Source: Peredibacter starrii (GTDB taxonomy: Bacteria > Bdellovibrionota > Bacteriovoracia > Bacteriovoracales > Bacteriovoracaceae). Taken from it: a DNA stretch of 64,000 nt. Each line of letters opens with the position of its first letter. Position 1 is the stretch's first letter. The DNA is taken from contig NZ_CP139487.1 in assembly GCF_034259205.1 (NCBI RefSeq), forward strand, positions 1,736,001 to 1,800,000, written 5' to 3'. The notes beneath the pieces are model-generated. The model was not told the origin of the DNA, did not search any database, and was given only the letters and a program-made list of their open reading frames with translations. Shown here in pieces: positions 1 to 7,820 of this stretch. The position numbers and the translations under genes were made by a program.

Positions 1-2
1 GG

Positions 3-71
3 AGACAAAATTCGAGAATAGAGAGCAAAAATGATCAATACCTCACCGCGGCACTTGGAGTTTTAAAGTGA
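3..71 (+). CDS. possible C-terminal tail of an upstream gene
   Basis: The third frame is open from the window edge to a TGA at 69-71 and ends in DQYLTAALGVLK, which reads like an amphipathic C-terminal helix. It stops shortly before the DUF1993 gene on the same strand, so it could be the end of the preceding gene in that operon. With only 22 codons visible I cannot name the family. Confidence 0.25.
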   Translation, partial: RQNSRIESKNDQYLTAALGVLK

Positions 72-124
72 CACGAGTTCGGGCCAGGAGTAGATTTAAG
101 GGATCACTAAAAGGAGTTCTTTTT

Positions 125-631
125 ATGCTATTTGATATGACTGTTCCGCAATTCATTAAGATGCTACATAACCTTGACCTTATTTTGGATAAAGGTGCTC
201 AACTTGCTACCGAGAAAAAGTTTGAAGTGGATGTACTTCTTAACTCTCGCCTTACTCCCAACCAATTCAATCTGATCAAACAAGTTCAGATTGCTTGTGA
301 TACGGCAAAGCTTTGTGCCGCTCGTTTATCTGGTAAAGAAGCTCCGACTCATAATGATTCAGAGAAAACACTTCCTGAACTTAAAACAAGAATTGCAGAA
401 ACAATCTCATTCTTAAAAACAATCACGGCAGCAGACTTTAAAGATGCTGCGACAAAACACATCTCTCAACCTCGTTGGGAAGGTAAGTATTTGACTGGTG
501 AAGAGTATGTGATTCATCATGCTGTTCCAAACATCTACTTCCACGTAACAACTGCTTACTCAATCCTTCGCCACAATGGTGTTGAAGTTGGTAAGAAAGA
601 TTACCTAGGTGAACTACCGTTTAAGAAGTAA
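125..631 (+). CDS. DUF1993 domain protein
   Basis: A 168-residue cytosolic protein of the DUF1993 family, an all-helical DinB-like fold of unknown function. Recognisable parts are the N-terminal TVPQFIKMLHNLDLILDKG helix, the central DSEKTLPELKTRIAET stretch and the His-rich YVIHHAVPNIYFHVTTAYSI helix with the following RHNGVEVGKKDYLG. The frame is open from a GTG at 68, but the ATG at 125 has an AAGGAG eight bases upstream and starts exactly where the family starts, so I use it. Its stop is two bases before the next gene, so the two are probably co-transcribed. Function unknown; metal-dependent DinB-type activity would be a guess. Confidence 0.85.
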   Translation: MLFDMTVPQFIKMLHNLDLILDKGAQLATEKKFEVDVLLNSRLTPNQFNLIKQVQIACDTAKLCAARLSGKEAPTHNDSEKTLPELKTRIAETISFLKTITAADFKDAATKHISQPRWEGKYLTGEEYVIHHAVPNIYFHVTTAYSILRHNGVEVGKKDYLGELPFKK

Positions 632-633
632 TT

Positions 634-1245
634 ATGGAAAAACCATTTTCAGCTGCTTGTGAAAGAAATGCGGGCCCCATTCTTGGGGTCCTGAAAGAGC
701 ATATTACTCATGAGCATAAGCGTTTATTAGAGATTGGTTCAGGAACCGGCCAGCATGCGGTTTATTTCGCCGGTGAATTTCCCTGGATGGAATGGCATCC
801 TTCGGATCTCAAAGTGAATCATGCAGGCATGATCCAGTGGTTTAAAGAGGCCAAGCTTCAGAACATCCTTCCTCCGGTGAAACTGGATGTGGGTAAGGAT
901 GATTTTCCAAAATTAAAGTTTGATGTAGTTTATACCGCCAACACGTTTCATATCATGCACTGGAAAGAGTGTAAGTCATTCATGAAGTTATTGGGGCACC
1001 GTTTGCGAGAGGGATCTCTTGCGATGATTTATGGTCCCTTTAACTATAACGGAGAGTTTACTTCTGAGAGTAACCGCGAGTTTGATCAGACTTTGAAAGC
1101 GAGAGACCCTCTAAGTGGGATTCGTTCTTTTGAAGATGTGAATAACAACATGGAGAAAAATGGCTTTGAGTTATTGGAGGATCAAGAGATGCCGGCCAAT
1201 AACCGAATGCTGGTTTATCGCCGTCTTAAATTCGTAAAATCTTAG
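634..1245 (+). CDS. DUF938 class I SAM-dependent methyltransferase
   Basis: A 203-residue methyltransferase-like protein. Motif I is RLLEIGSGTGQHAVYFA near residues 32-48, the acidic post-I region is WHPSDL, and VVYTANTFHIMHWKE is the motif IV region. The opening KPFSAACERNAGPIL is the signature of the DUF938 family. It would bind S-adenosylmethionine in the cytosol; the substrate is unknown. It follows the DUF1993 gene with a two-base gap. Its TAG stop interlocks with the TAA of the convergent gene in the tetranucleotide TTAG at 1242-1245. Confidence 0.85.
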   Translation: MEKPFSAACERNAGPILGVLKEHITHEHKRLLEIGSGTGQHAVYFAGEFPWMEWHPSDLKVNHAGMIQWFKEAKLQNILPPVKLDVGKDDFPKLKFDVVYTANTFHIMHWKECKSFMKLLGHRLREGSLAMIYGPFNYNGEFTSESNREFDQTLKARDPLSGIRSFEDVNNNMEKNGFELLEDQEMPANNRMLVYRRLKFVKS

Positions 1246-1934
1246 AATAGGTGGCTTGGGATTCTCCAGGCCGCCTGACTTTTTATATTCACCAGCACTA
1301 GGGATTGACCTGTCCCGTCCAATGATACATCACCGCCCTTATCGACGATTTGCTTAATGTACTTATCAAGCAGAGTTGTGTTTGCTGGTAATTGGGCAAT
1401 GATTTTATCCATGGCCTCTGAAGCGTCTTTAAACTGACCCCAACCAACTTTTCTATAAGCATCTGTTACTTGCTGAAGATTTGATTTCAATTCAATTAAT
1501 AGTTTTGTTTCAGTGGCGTTTTTCTGGGAGATGTTTTCAAAAGCAAAACGTTTCATCTCCGGCATGGGGGTTTGATAAGCATAGAATGGCTCAACACCAT
1601 CAAAGTCCCAACCCCAAGATACTTTTTTTACTTTAACACCTTGGCAGCCAGTATCAGTTGCATCTTCCTGCATATTTCTAACAGTGACGTTTTTAGTTCC
1701 CACAACGTCGATAAGACGACCGTTTACTTTACAATCATAGGTACATTCGAAAACCACAGTGCGGGGATAGCTCGTGCTAAAATGTGTATCGACATAGCGC
1801 TTTGAATCTACGCGTGGAGCGCAGTGATTCTCAGGAATCTTAACTTGTTCAGCAGCACGTGAGCCTAAGCTGAAAAGCAATGCGGCCAGAGATAGTGTAG
1901 AAAGACACAGAATTTTTAGTTTATGGTTTTTCAT
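1242..1934 (-). CDS. secreted protein of unknown function
   Basis: A 230-residue protein with a clear Sec signal peptide (KILCLSTLSLAALLFSLGSRAA, cleavage likely after residue 28). The mature part has four cysteines in its N-terminal half (HCAPR, FECTYDCKV, TGCQG), which suggests disulfides in the periplasm or outside. The C-terminal half is helical and ends in SQAAWRIPSHLF. I do not recognise the family. No Shine-Dalgarno is visible; a TAAAAT lies seven bases before the ATG in an AT-rich stretch, so the mRNA may be leaderless. Confidence 0.75.
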   Translation of the reverse strand: MKNHKLKILCLSTLSLAALLFSLGSRAAEQVKIPENHCAPRVDSKRYVDTHFSTSYPRTVVFECTYDCKVNGRLIDVVGTKNVTVRNMQEDATDTGCQGVKVKKVSWGWDFDGVEPFYAYQTPMPEMKRFAFENISQKNATETKLLIELKSNLQQVTDAYRKVGWGQFKDASEAMDKIIAQLPANTTLLDKYIKQIVDKGGDVSLDGTGQSLVLVNIKSQAAWRIPSHLF

Positions 1935-2009
1935 AAATAAAATTTTATATCAGTTTTAGTGGGAGGGAATTCAGATTGTAAGAGATACCGGGGCCGTCAA
2001 AAAGATAGT

Positions 2010-2043
2010 CACATCGCCTAAGTTTGAGTGCTTAGGCGACGTG
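2010..2043 (-). terminator. intrinsic terminator after the repeat protein
   Basis: An inverted repeat with a nine-base perfect stem (TCGCCTAAG/CTTAGGCGA), extended by CAC/GTG after one mismatch, and an eight-base loop. Read on the minus strand it lies just after the stop of the 2055-2714 gene and is followed by TATCTTTTT, so it probably ends that transcript. Confidence 0.6.
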
Positions 2044-2054
2044 AAATAAGAATA

Positions 2055-2714
2055 TTATTGTTTACTGAAGTTAATAACGAATTCAGTGTGGTCTTTGGTA
2101 GATCTTAAAGAGTTGTCTCCATCAATTTCAGCACAGAGTGATGATACTGAAACTCTTGCGATATTGTAAGTATCTACTCCTCTAACCGCAGTCGAACCTT
2201 GATTGAAGTTGATTGAAATTTTGTTGGCCCAAGGATTGATACCGATGATCTCTCCATCTGCATATTCCACTACTGCCATGTCTCCTACACAATATCCATT
2301 AAGGCAGCCTTTCCCGATTGATACACGACTAATATCATAAGTTCCAATCCCTCTGACTCCAGATACTCCATAATCAAATTGAACTGAAATTTTTTGGGTT
2401 TCAGGATTAATTCCAACTACTTTTCCATCAGCATGGTCAACGACTGCAGAATCTCCAACACAGTAGCTGAGGTAGCATCCTTTTTTGACAGTAACTTTAT
2501 CGATGTTATAAGTATCTATACCTCTTACATTGGTTGTGCCGTAATTAAAGTTAACCGACACCTGTTTCTTTGCTGGATTTACTCCAACAACCTTACCATC
2601 TGCATAATCCACTACGGCCATATCTCCTGGACATATTTTCATTCTGCCGTCATTAAGGCAGGCAAGTGCAGGTAAAGAAGATAGAAGAATTAAACTCGCA
2701 ATGATCTTTTTCAT
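2055..2714 (-). CDS. secreted protein with three tandem 57-residue repeats
   Basis: A 219-residue protein with a signal peptide (MKKIIASLILLSSLPALA). The mature protein is three tandem copies of a roughly 57-residue unit, starting near residues 28, 85 and 142. The unit consensus is C.GD.AVV.YADG..VG.NP...K.S..F..G...VRG..TY.I..V.V..GC. Each unit is predicted all-beta (an SH3-like or small barrel fold is a guess), and the cysteines recur at equivalent positions, so each unit may carry its own disulfide. A short C-terminal tail (STKDHTEFVINFSKQ) is unique. AAAGGAAA lies before the ATG. Function unknown; repeat architecture points to binding or a surface role. Confidence 0.8.
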   Translation of the reverse strand: MKKIIASLILLSSLPALACLNDGRMKICPGDMAVVDYADGKVVGVNPAKKQVSVNFNYGTTNVRGIDTYNIDKVTVKKGCYLSYCVGDSAVVDHADGKVVGINPETQKISVQFDYGVSGVRGIGTYDISRVSIGKGCLNGYCVGDMAVVEYADGEIIGINPWANKISINFNQGSTAVRGVDTYNIARVSVSSLCAEIDGDNSLRSTKDHTEFVINFSKQ

Positions 2715-2838
2715 GAGTTTCCTTTTGGGTGGTTAAATTTTTATGATCGTAATAATTTTTAGTCCCTCATTGAAGTGCTTTGAATTTTTTATTTATTGAT
2801 GTTTATAAATTAGACAATGAAGATTGATACGTCTCAGC

Positions 2839-2867
2839 TTGATTGAATACACAGGCGCAACTATTCT
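2839..2867 (+). promoter_or_regulatory. sigma70-type promoter for a leaderless dehydrogenase mRNA
   Basis: TTGATT at 2839-2844, a 17-base spacer and TATTCT at 2862-2867. The ATG at 2874 is six bases after the -10, where transcription would start, and no Shine-Dalgarno precedes it. Confidence 0.5.
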
Positions 2868-2873
2868 AACCCT

Positions 2874-3905
2874 ATGAAAAAGATCGTTATTCATAGGGCC
2901 GGGGACTATTCCCAATTAAAGTTTGAGACCCATCCAGACCTCATAATAAATGCTGACTCCATTCTTGTAGAAGTCAGGGCATCCGGAGTGAACTACGCCG
3001 ACATTGCCATCCGCTGGGGCTTGTATGAATCGGCCAAGAAGTTTGTGGGCTGGCCCATTACGCCGGGTTTTGAGTTCGCAGGGATAGTTAAGGCCACTGG
3101 TCAGAACATCACGAAATTTAAGGCCGGGGATAAGGTCTTTGGAGTGACTCTCTTTAATGCCTATGCCTCAGAAGTATTAGTTCCTGAGCATCAGCTGTTT
3201 CATTTACCAGAGAATATGAGCTTCGAGGAAGCGGCCGCTATCCCGGCGGTTTTTATGACTGCTTATCATGCTCTTTTTCAGAATGTGGTGATTCGTCCGG
3301 GAATGATTGCACTCATTCATTCCGCTGCTGGGGGAGTGGGAAGTTCGTTAGTGCAGTTATGTAAGATCGCGGGCATCACTTCCATTGGAGTAGTTGGGTC
3401 TTCTCACAAAGTTCAGACGTTAAAAGATCTGGGTTGTGATCACATCATTGATAAATCCAGCGAGGATTTATGGAAGAAGGTCGAGGTGTATGCTCCGTAT
3501 GGGGTGGATCTGGCCTTTGATGCTAATGGCCTGGAAACTCTTCAGGAGAGTTATAATCATCTCGCTCCTTGCGGGAAGCTCTTTGCTTACGGTGCTCATA
3601 CTATGTTGCCTAAGACCGGTGGCAAAGTGAACTGGCCGAAGCTCATTGTGGATTATTTACGGGCACCTCGATTTAATCCCATCAATATGACCTCTGAAAA
3701 TAAAAGTATTCTGGCGTTTAATTTGTCGTTTTTGTTTTCTCGGAAAGATCTCTTTAATGAGGCCTTCACGGATCTTATGAAATGGTTTGCGGAAGGGAAA
3801 CTCAGAGTTCCCAAAGTCACGACCTATGCTTTGGAGAAGGTCGGGGACGCGCACCGAGATCTGGAATCTGGGAAGACGGTAGGGAAGCTGATCCTTATTC
3901 CTTAG
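2874..3905 (+). CDS. medium-chain dehydrogenase, NADPH:quinone oxidoreductase-like
   Basis: A 343-residue cytosolic MDR-superfamily oxidoreductase close to quinone reductase/VAT-1-like proteins. The GroES-like domain covers roughly residues 1-125 (VRASGVNYADIAIRWGLY, PGFEFAGIV, GDKVFGVT). A Rossmann domain follows with LIHSAAGGVGSSLVQLCK, the nucleotide-binding AAGGVG loop. The cysteine set of the structural-zinc loop is absent, as expected for the zinc-free quinone-reductase branch. It should transfer hydride from NADPH to a quinone or enone; the physiological substrate is not visible. The TAG stop interlocks with the convergent gene at 3902-3905. Confidence 0.85.
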   Translation: MKKIVIHRAGDYSQLKFETHPDLIINADSILVEVRASGVNYADIAIRWGLYESAKKFVGWPITPGFEFAGIVKATGQNITKFKAGDKVFGVTLFNAYASEVLVPEHQLFHLPENMSFEEAAAIPAVFMTAYHALFQNVVIRPGMIALIHSAAGGVGSSLVQLCKIAGITSIGVVGSSHKVQTLKDLGCDHIIDKSSEDLWKKVEVYAPYGVDLAFDANGLETLQESYNHLAPCGKLFAYGAHTMLPKTGGKVNWPKLIVDYLRAPRFNPINMTSENKSILAFNLSFLFSRKDLFNEAFTDLMKWFAEGKLRVPKVTTYALEKVGDAHRDLESGKTVGKLILIP

Positions 3906-4690
3906 TTACATTTCCAGACATTTTCATCAAAGCTAATACAAGTGCGTTTTAATTCATGATTCACGGCAATTTTATAAGTGGTGAATTGATTCAGCTTTAA
4001 TTGATTGAGAGTTGAGAACTGAACAAAACTATTCAGATCTTTGAAGAACTTCTTTCCTTCAAAGTCCTCAAAGCTTCTTTCCAGATCAAGAATAAAATCA
4101 ACTCCGTTGAAATTCACCCAAGGAAGGAAGGCCTTCTCCGAGAAGTAATATGGTTTTCCTTCAATCTGAACAATGCCACTGTCTTTTTCAATCACTTCAG
4201 GTTTTGAAAGAAAATGGAGACGATTGTTCTTTACTTGGGCCTTTTCAGTCAAAAAGATCGTCTCAGAAGTTCTTAGGACGATGTTCTTTTTGAAGTCATA
4301 AACCATATACAGGAGCTGATCATTAAAGGGTCGATTGTCTCTTAGAAAGAACAAGGCGAGTTCTGATTCATTTAAACGAATGGAAAGCGCCTTGGTACAA
4401 TAATCGTTGGTCCCTTTAAGAAGACGATAGCGACCAATGTTGTCTGAATTGAATTTAAGCTGGGTCTTGTTACCATCAGCGATCACAAATAGGTCTTCAC
4501 CATATTCGGCCTCATCTAGAGCTGTATATTGATACAGGCTTTTAACTTCGATCTCGATGCGCTTTCCATCTACTCGACAGAAAGTATTGTCATGGGTGTA
4601 GGTCTTGTCGTAGTTGAAGTCCTGAGCATTCGCACAACTCATAAGGACCACAATCCCGATGAAGATTAAAATTTTAATGAAGGTGTTCAT
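3902..4690 (-). CDS. secreted protein or lipoprotein of unknown function
   Basis: A 262-residue exported protein. The N-terminus has a strong hydrophobic core followed by LMSCANAQDF; this is either a weak lipobox (LMSC) or a signal peptidase I site after CANA. The mature part is mainly beta-strand-like with scattered cysteines (TFCRVDGK, NDYCTK, KRTCIS, VWKCN). Its ATG overlaps the end of the YceI gene by four bases, so the two form a translationally coupled operon. I do not recognise the family. Confidence 0.7.
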   Translation of the reverse strand: MNTFIKILIFIGIVVLMSCANAQDFNYDKTYTHDNTFCRVDGKRIEIEVKSLYQYTALDEAEYGEDLFVIADGNKTQLKFNSDNIGRYRLLKGTNDYCTKALSIRLNESELALFFLRDNRPFNDQLLYMVYDFKKNIVLRTSETIFLTEKAQVKNNRLHFLSKPEVIEKDSGIVQIEGKPYYFSEKAFLPWVNFNGVDFILDLERSFEDFEGKKFFKDLNSFVQFSTLNQLKLNQFTTYKIAVNHELKRTCISFDENVWKCN

Positions 4691-5241
4691 CGAATGATCT
4701 CCTGAACTTCATTAAAGACCGAGGCGGTTTCTTTATTGGGACGATTAGCAAGAATACGGAGATCAATCTTCACTTCATCATCCCCATCCGATTCTTCTCC
4801 AAAATCACTGCGCTTAATTTTTGTCTGCCCGATAAAGGCCGCCTTATCATTGCCGTAACCATCCGCCACCACACCAAGGTAGTGGCTTTTAAATGTTACT
4901 TTTTGGGTTACTCCTTTAATGGTCAGGAGGCCTGTCAGGTTGAAACTAGCGAGTGTTCCAGAAATATTTGTGCTTATGAATTCAATTTGTGAGTTTCTTT
5001 CCGCGTCCAGAAAATCAATCAGGACATATACCTTTGAGTCTTCAAAGTTTTCTTTGAGATCAATGATTCCATCAATGTGAGTAAAACTGCCGTGAGCGGT
5101 GGAAATCATAAGGTGGGTAACTTCGAGGCCAACTTTGGATGATTCGGAGTCAATTTTGTAAGTGCCGGCAGAATAATTCCTGGCAACAGCTCCGTTCATA
5201 AGGATGAGACTAAAGAATGTTGTTAAAATGAATTGTTTCAT
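4687..5241 (-). CDS. YceI-family periplasmic protein
   Basis: A 184-residue exported lipocalin-like protein of the YceI family. The signal peptide is KQFILTTFFSLILMNGAVA, then YKIDSESSKVGLEVTHLM, the family opening, and further on LTGLLTIKGVTQKVTF. YceI proteins bind isoprenoid-like lipids in a beta barrel. The frame is open to 5325, but the ATG at 5241 is the one that directly precedes the signal peptide and has GGGGGCGGT in front of it. It is divergent from a LysR gene 104 bases away and coupled to the 3902-4690 gene downstream. Confidence 0.85.
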   Translation of the reverse strand: MKQFILTTFFSLILMNGAVARNYSAGTYKIDSESSKVGLEVTHLMISTAHGSFTHIDGIIDLKENFEDSKVYVLIDFLDAERNSQIEFISTNISGTLASFNLTGLLTIKGVTQKVTFKSHYLGVVADGYGNDKAAFIGQTKIKRSDFGEESDGDDEVKIDLRILANRPNKETASVFNEVQEIIR

Positions 5242-5345
5242 ACCGCCCCCGGCTTTGTTCTGAAACCAGTTTCGCCCAAAACGCTCTGTTTCAATAGTAG
5301 ACAAAACCCGGAAACTTTGTTGCAATAATAGGACAGTGAGGAAGT

Positions 5346-6239
5346 ATGGAAAATATCGATCTCAATCAGCTTAGAGTCTTCAATAAAGTCGTGACTAGCG
5401 GGAGCTTCTCGAAGGCGGCTGCACTCTTGAAGCAGCCGAAATCTCGTGTGAGCCGGAATATTCTGGCCCTGGAGAGGGATTTAGGTGTGCAACTCATTTA
5501 TCGTACGACTCGACAGTTCAAGCTCACGGAAGCGGGGAAGGACCTTTTTGAAAAGACCAATCCGGCCCTCACTGGGCTTTATAATTCTCTGGATGAAGTT
5601 GGAGTTGATTCTGAGGAAGTAAGTGGTCTCATTAAGGTCACGGTTCCAGAGGATCTTGGCTCTGAACTCATCGGTGGCTTTGGTCTGGAGTTCGCTCAAG
5701 AGCATCCAAAAGTTCAACTTATGATTCACGCTAGTAATCAGTATGTGGATCTCGTGAAAGATGCGATTGATCTCGCAGTTCGAATCGGGAAGATCAAAGA
5801 TAGTTCCATGCTCGTTCGAAAAGTAGGAGAAGTGGAAAGAGTCTTTGTGGTAAGTAGTGATCTCTTCCGCAAGCATCCTTTTAAAAAGATCAATGAACTG
5901 GATAAGATCCCGTTTTTATCTGCGGCCATTTCTGGAGTTAAAGGAAATGTGAAGATTCACAAGGGCCAGGAAATGAAGGAGCTCATCCCAAGTACTAACT
6001 TCATGAGTAATAACCACTTTATTTTAAGAACCATGGCCTTGGGCGGACATGGAGTGGCCTTAATTCCTAAATTTCTGGTGACTGAACACATCAACCGAGG
6101 CGAGTTAATTCAGGTCTACAAAGACTGGAAAATTGATTCTGTGCCGATTCAGATTCTTATTCCTCATCAAAAAGAAGTTCCGCGAAAAATCAGAAAGCTC
6201 AGTGATTTTCTGATTTTAAAACTCGCAAAATATTTCTAA
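5346..6239 (+). CDS. LysR-family transcriptional regulator
   Basis: A 297-residue LysR-type regulator. The N-terminal winged helix-turn-helix is LRVFNKVVTSGSFSKAAALL with KSRVSRNILALERDLGVQLI as recognition part. The effector-binding domain begins near residue 90 (GLIKVTVPEDLG) and includes the typical DLAVRIGKI and ALGGHGVALIPKFL stretches. GAGGAAGT precedes the ATG. The divergent YceI operon (3902-5241) is its most likely target by the usual arrangement of LysR genes; the inducer is unknown. Confidence 0.9.
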   Translation: MENIDLNQLRVFNKVVTSGSFSKAAALLKQPKSRVSRNILALERDLGVQLIYRTTRQFKLTEAGKDLFEKTNPALTGLYNSLDEVGVDSEEVSGLIKVTVPEDLGSELIGGFGLEFAQEHPKVQLMIHASNQYVDLVKDAIDLAVRIGKIKDSSMLVRKVGEVERVFVVSSDLFRKHPFKKINELDKIPFLSAAISGVKGNVKIHKGQEMKELIPSTNFMSNNHFILRTMALGGHGVALIPKFLVTEHINRGELIQVYKDWKIDSVPIQILIPHQKEVPRKIRKLSDFLILKLAKYF

Positions 6240-6288
6240 AAGCACCCAGTCTTGAGGGAGTCTCTCGATCATAGGAAGCTCAGGCACT

Positions 6289-7128
6289 ATGATTGAGAAC
6301 TTTTCTATTCAGGTCAGTTCCGTTTCCCATCACTACGACGAACTCGATGAGTTCTATCGGGACCATTGGGGTGTTCATCTTCATCATGGTCTTTGGGAGA
6401 AGGAAGGGATTTCCAAAGAAGAGGCAGTGATTGAATTATCACTTAAGGTGCTGTCTTACTTTGAACCACACTCAAAACTCTTGGACATTGGTTGTGGTTA
6501 TGGAGAGACCGCGAGATTGTCCCTTGCTATGGGGGCCAGTGAAGTAAGTGGTATCACCGTTTCGCGCAAACAATTTGAATATGCGGCCGCTCATCCTCAG
6601 GAAGGTGCTCGGTTTTTCCTGGGAGATTTTATTCAGAATCGTTTTCAGGATGGAGAGTTTAACGGGGCCTATTCTATTGAGTGTTTTTCCCACATCAAAG
6701 ATAAGAGCCGCTATTTTGAACAAGTCCGTCGAGTCTTAAAACCTGGTGGGAAGTTTGTGATGACTGCCTGGCTTTCGAGAGAAAAGCCTTCCGTTTGGGA
6801 GAGAAGGCATCTCCTTGGGCCAATCTGCGAGGAAGGCCGCTTACCATCACTTTGTTCCAGATCCGAAGTTCTTACGCTCATCCAAGATAGCGGCATGGAG
6901 CTTCTTGAAGATACTGACTTAAGCCAAAAGGTTTGGAAAACCTGGCTCATCAGTTCCAAAGAAGTTCTCAAACTATTAAAAGAGTCCAAAGGACTAAAAT
7001 ATTTCTTCAATCGTGATCATCGCGAGCGCCGTTTTGCTCTGACCGTTCCGAGGATCCTCATGGGATATCGAACAGGTGCTTTCAAATACGGGCTTTTTGT
7101 TATGCAGGTACCACGATCTGCTTCTTAA
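6289..7128 (+). CDS. class I SAM-dependent methyltransferase
   Basis: A 279-residue methyltransferase. Motif I is LLDIGCGYGETARLSLAMGA, followed by VSGITVSRKQFEYA (post-I), GAYSIECFSHIKDK (motif IV) and FEQVRRVLKPGGKFVMTAW (motifs V-VI). The N-terminal YRDHWGVHLHHGLWE resembles the tocopherol/sterol/mycolic-type lipid methyltransferases, which carry this W...HHG pattern before motif I, so a lipid or quinone-like substrate is likely but not proven. AGGAAG lies ten bases before the ATG. The 3' end overlaps the convergent receiver gene by 29 bases. Confidence 0.85.
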   Translation: MIENFSIQVSSVSHHYDELDEFYRDHWGVHLHHGLWEKEGISKEEAVIELSLKVLSYFEPHSKLLDIGCGYGETARLSLAMGASEVSGITVSRKQFEYAAAHPQEGARFFLGDFIQNRFQDGEFNGAYSIECFSHIKDKSRYFEQVRRVLKPGGKFVMTAWLSREKPSVWERRHLLGPICEEGRLPSLCSRSEVLTLIQDSGMELLEDTDLSQKVWKTWLISSKEVLKLLKESKGLKYFFNRDHRERRFALTVPRILMGYRTGAFKYGLFVMQVPRSAS

Positions 7129-7483
7129 TCGAATCACCCATTAATGTGCGAATTTTCCGATTAAACTCGTCCTTGCGGAATGGTTTAATAATGTACTCAA
7201 CAAATTGCAGGTGAAATCCGGTGAAGAAGTTCCCTTCAATGTCGCACATGAATAGCAAAGGCAAATTCTGATCCACTGAACGAATTCTATGGCACAGCTC
7301 CAGATCCGGAGTTTTCATTGAGGGCAGGTCAGCGATGACCAGATCGTATTGAGTCTCTCTTAATTTCTCTTGCGCATCTATCAAACATGAAGCGGCATGA
7401 GCATTAAAATTATTCGAGTTTAAATAATTAACGAGGATTTCTGCTAATTCCTCGTTTTCCGCTACGATTAAAACGTTCTCCAT
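7100..7483 (-). CDS. stand-alone receiver-domain protein, atypical
   Basis: A 127-residue CheY-like receiver with no output domain. The phosphoacceptor Asp is in YDLVIADLPSMKTP and the conserved Lys in EYIIKPFRKDEF. Two conserved positions differ from the usual pattern: the acidic pair after the first strand is ENEE, and the Thr/Ser after strand 4 is missing (LLFMCDIEG). Phosphorylation or its read-out may therefore be changed. The frame is open to 7603, but the ATG at 7483 has GGAG six bases upstream and starts MENVLIVAE, the first receiver strand. No kinase is adjacent. Confidence 0.75.
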   Translation of the reverse strand: MENVLIVAENEELAEILVNYLNSNNFNAHAASCLIDAQEKLRETQYDLVIADLPSMKTPDLELCHRIRSVDQNLPLLFMCDIEGNFFTGFHLQFVEYIIKPFRKDEFNRKIRTLMGDSIKKQIVVPA

Positions 7484-7676
7484 AACATTCTCCATGTTGT
7501 TTCGTGAATGCATCATCTCACAGATGCGCCTGGCCTTATAGACGGTAGAAAAATCGTGAAAATTGATTCCATACTTTTTCAAGAATTGGAGCGGAACATC
7601 CATTGCTTCTGGATGTGTCTTTCATCCGGGTTCTTGTTATAACTTTTCGACCCCTAAAACGACAAAGGAGTGTTCT

Positions 7677-7787
7677 ATGTCAAAGGGACAAGACAAAGGT
7701 AAAAAGAAACTTTCGATTAAAGAACGTCAGGAACGTAAGAAAGAAAAAATCAGAAACAAGCAGCAAGAAGGCAGTGTTGAAGAGTAG
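7677..7787 (+). CDS. small highly basic protein, 36 residues
   Basis: A short gene with an excellent AAAGGAG seven bases before its ATG and a hairpin right after its stop. The product MSKGQDKGKKKLSIKERQER... is about one third Lys/Arg and ends in an acidic GSVEE. It has no hydrophobic segment. Such peptides often bind nucleic acid or ribosomes, but that is inference. The isolated placement with its own ribosome-binding site and hairpin argues that it is real. Confidence 0.55.
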   Translation: MSKGQDKGKKKLSIKERQERKKEKIRNKQQEGSVEE

Positions 7788-7794
7788 CACTTTA

Positions 7795-7820
7795 AAGCAC
7801 CACCCTTTGTGGTGGTGCTT
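7795..7820. terminator. bidirectional hairpin between convergent genes
   Basis: A perfect ten-base stem (AAGCACCACC/GGTGGTGCTT) with loop CTTTGT. It follows the small basic gene and overlaps the stop codon of the convergent MocR gene. There is no strong U-tract on either side, so termination efficiency is uncertain. Confidence 0.45.
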
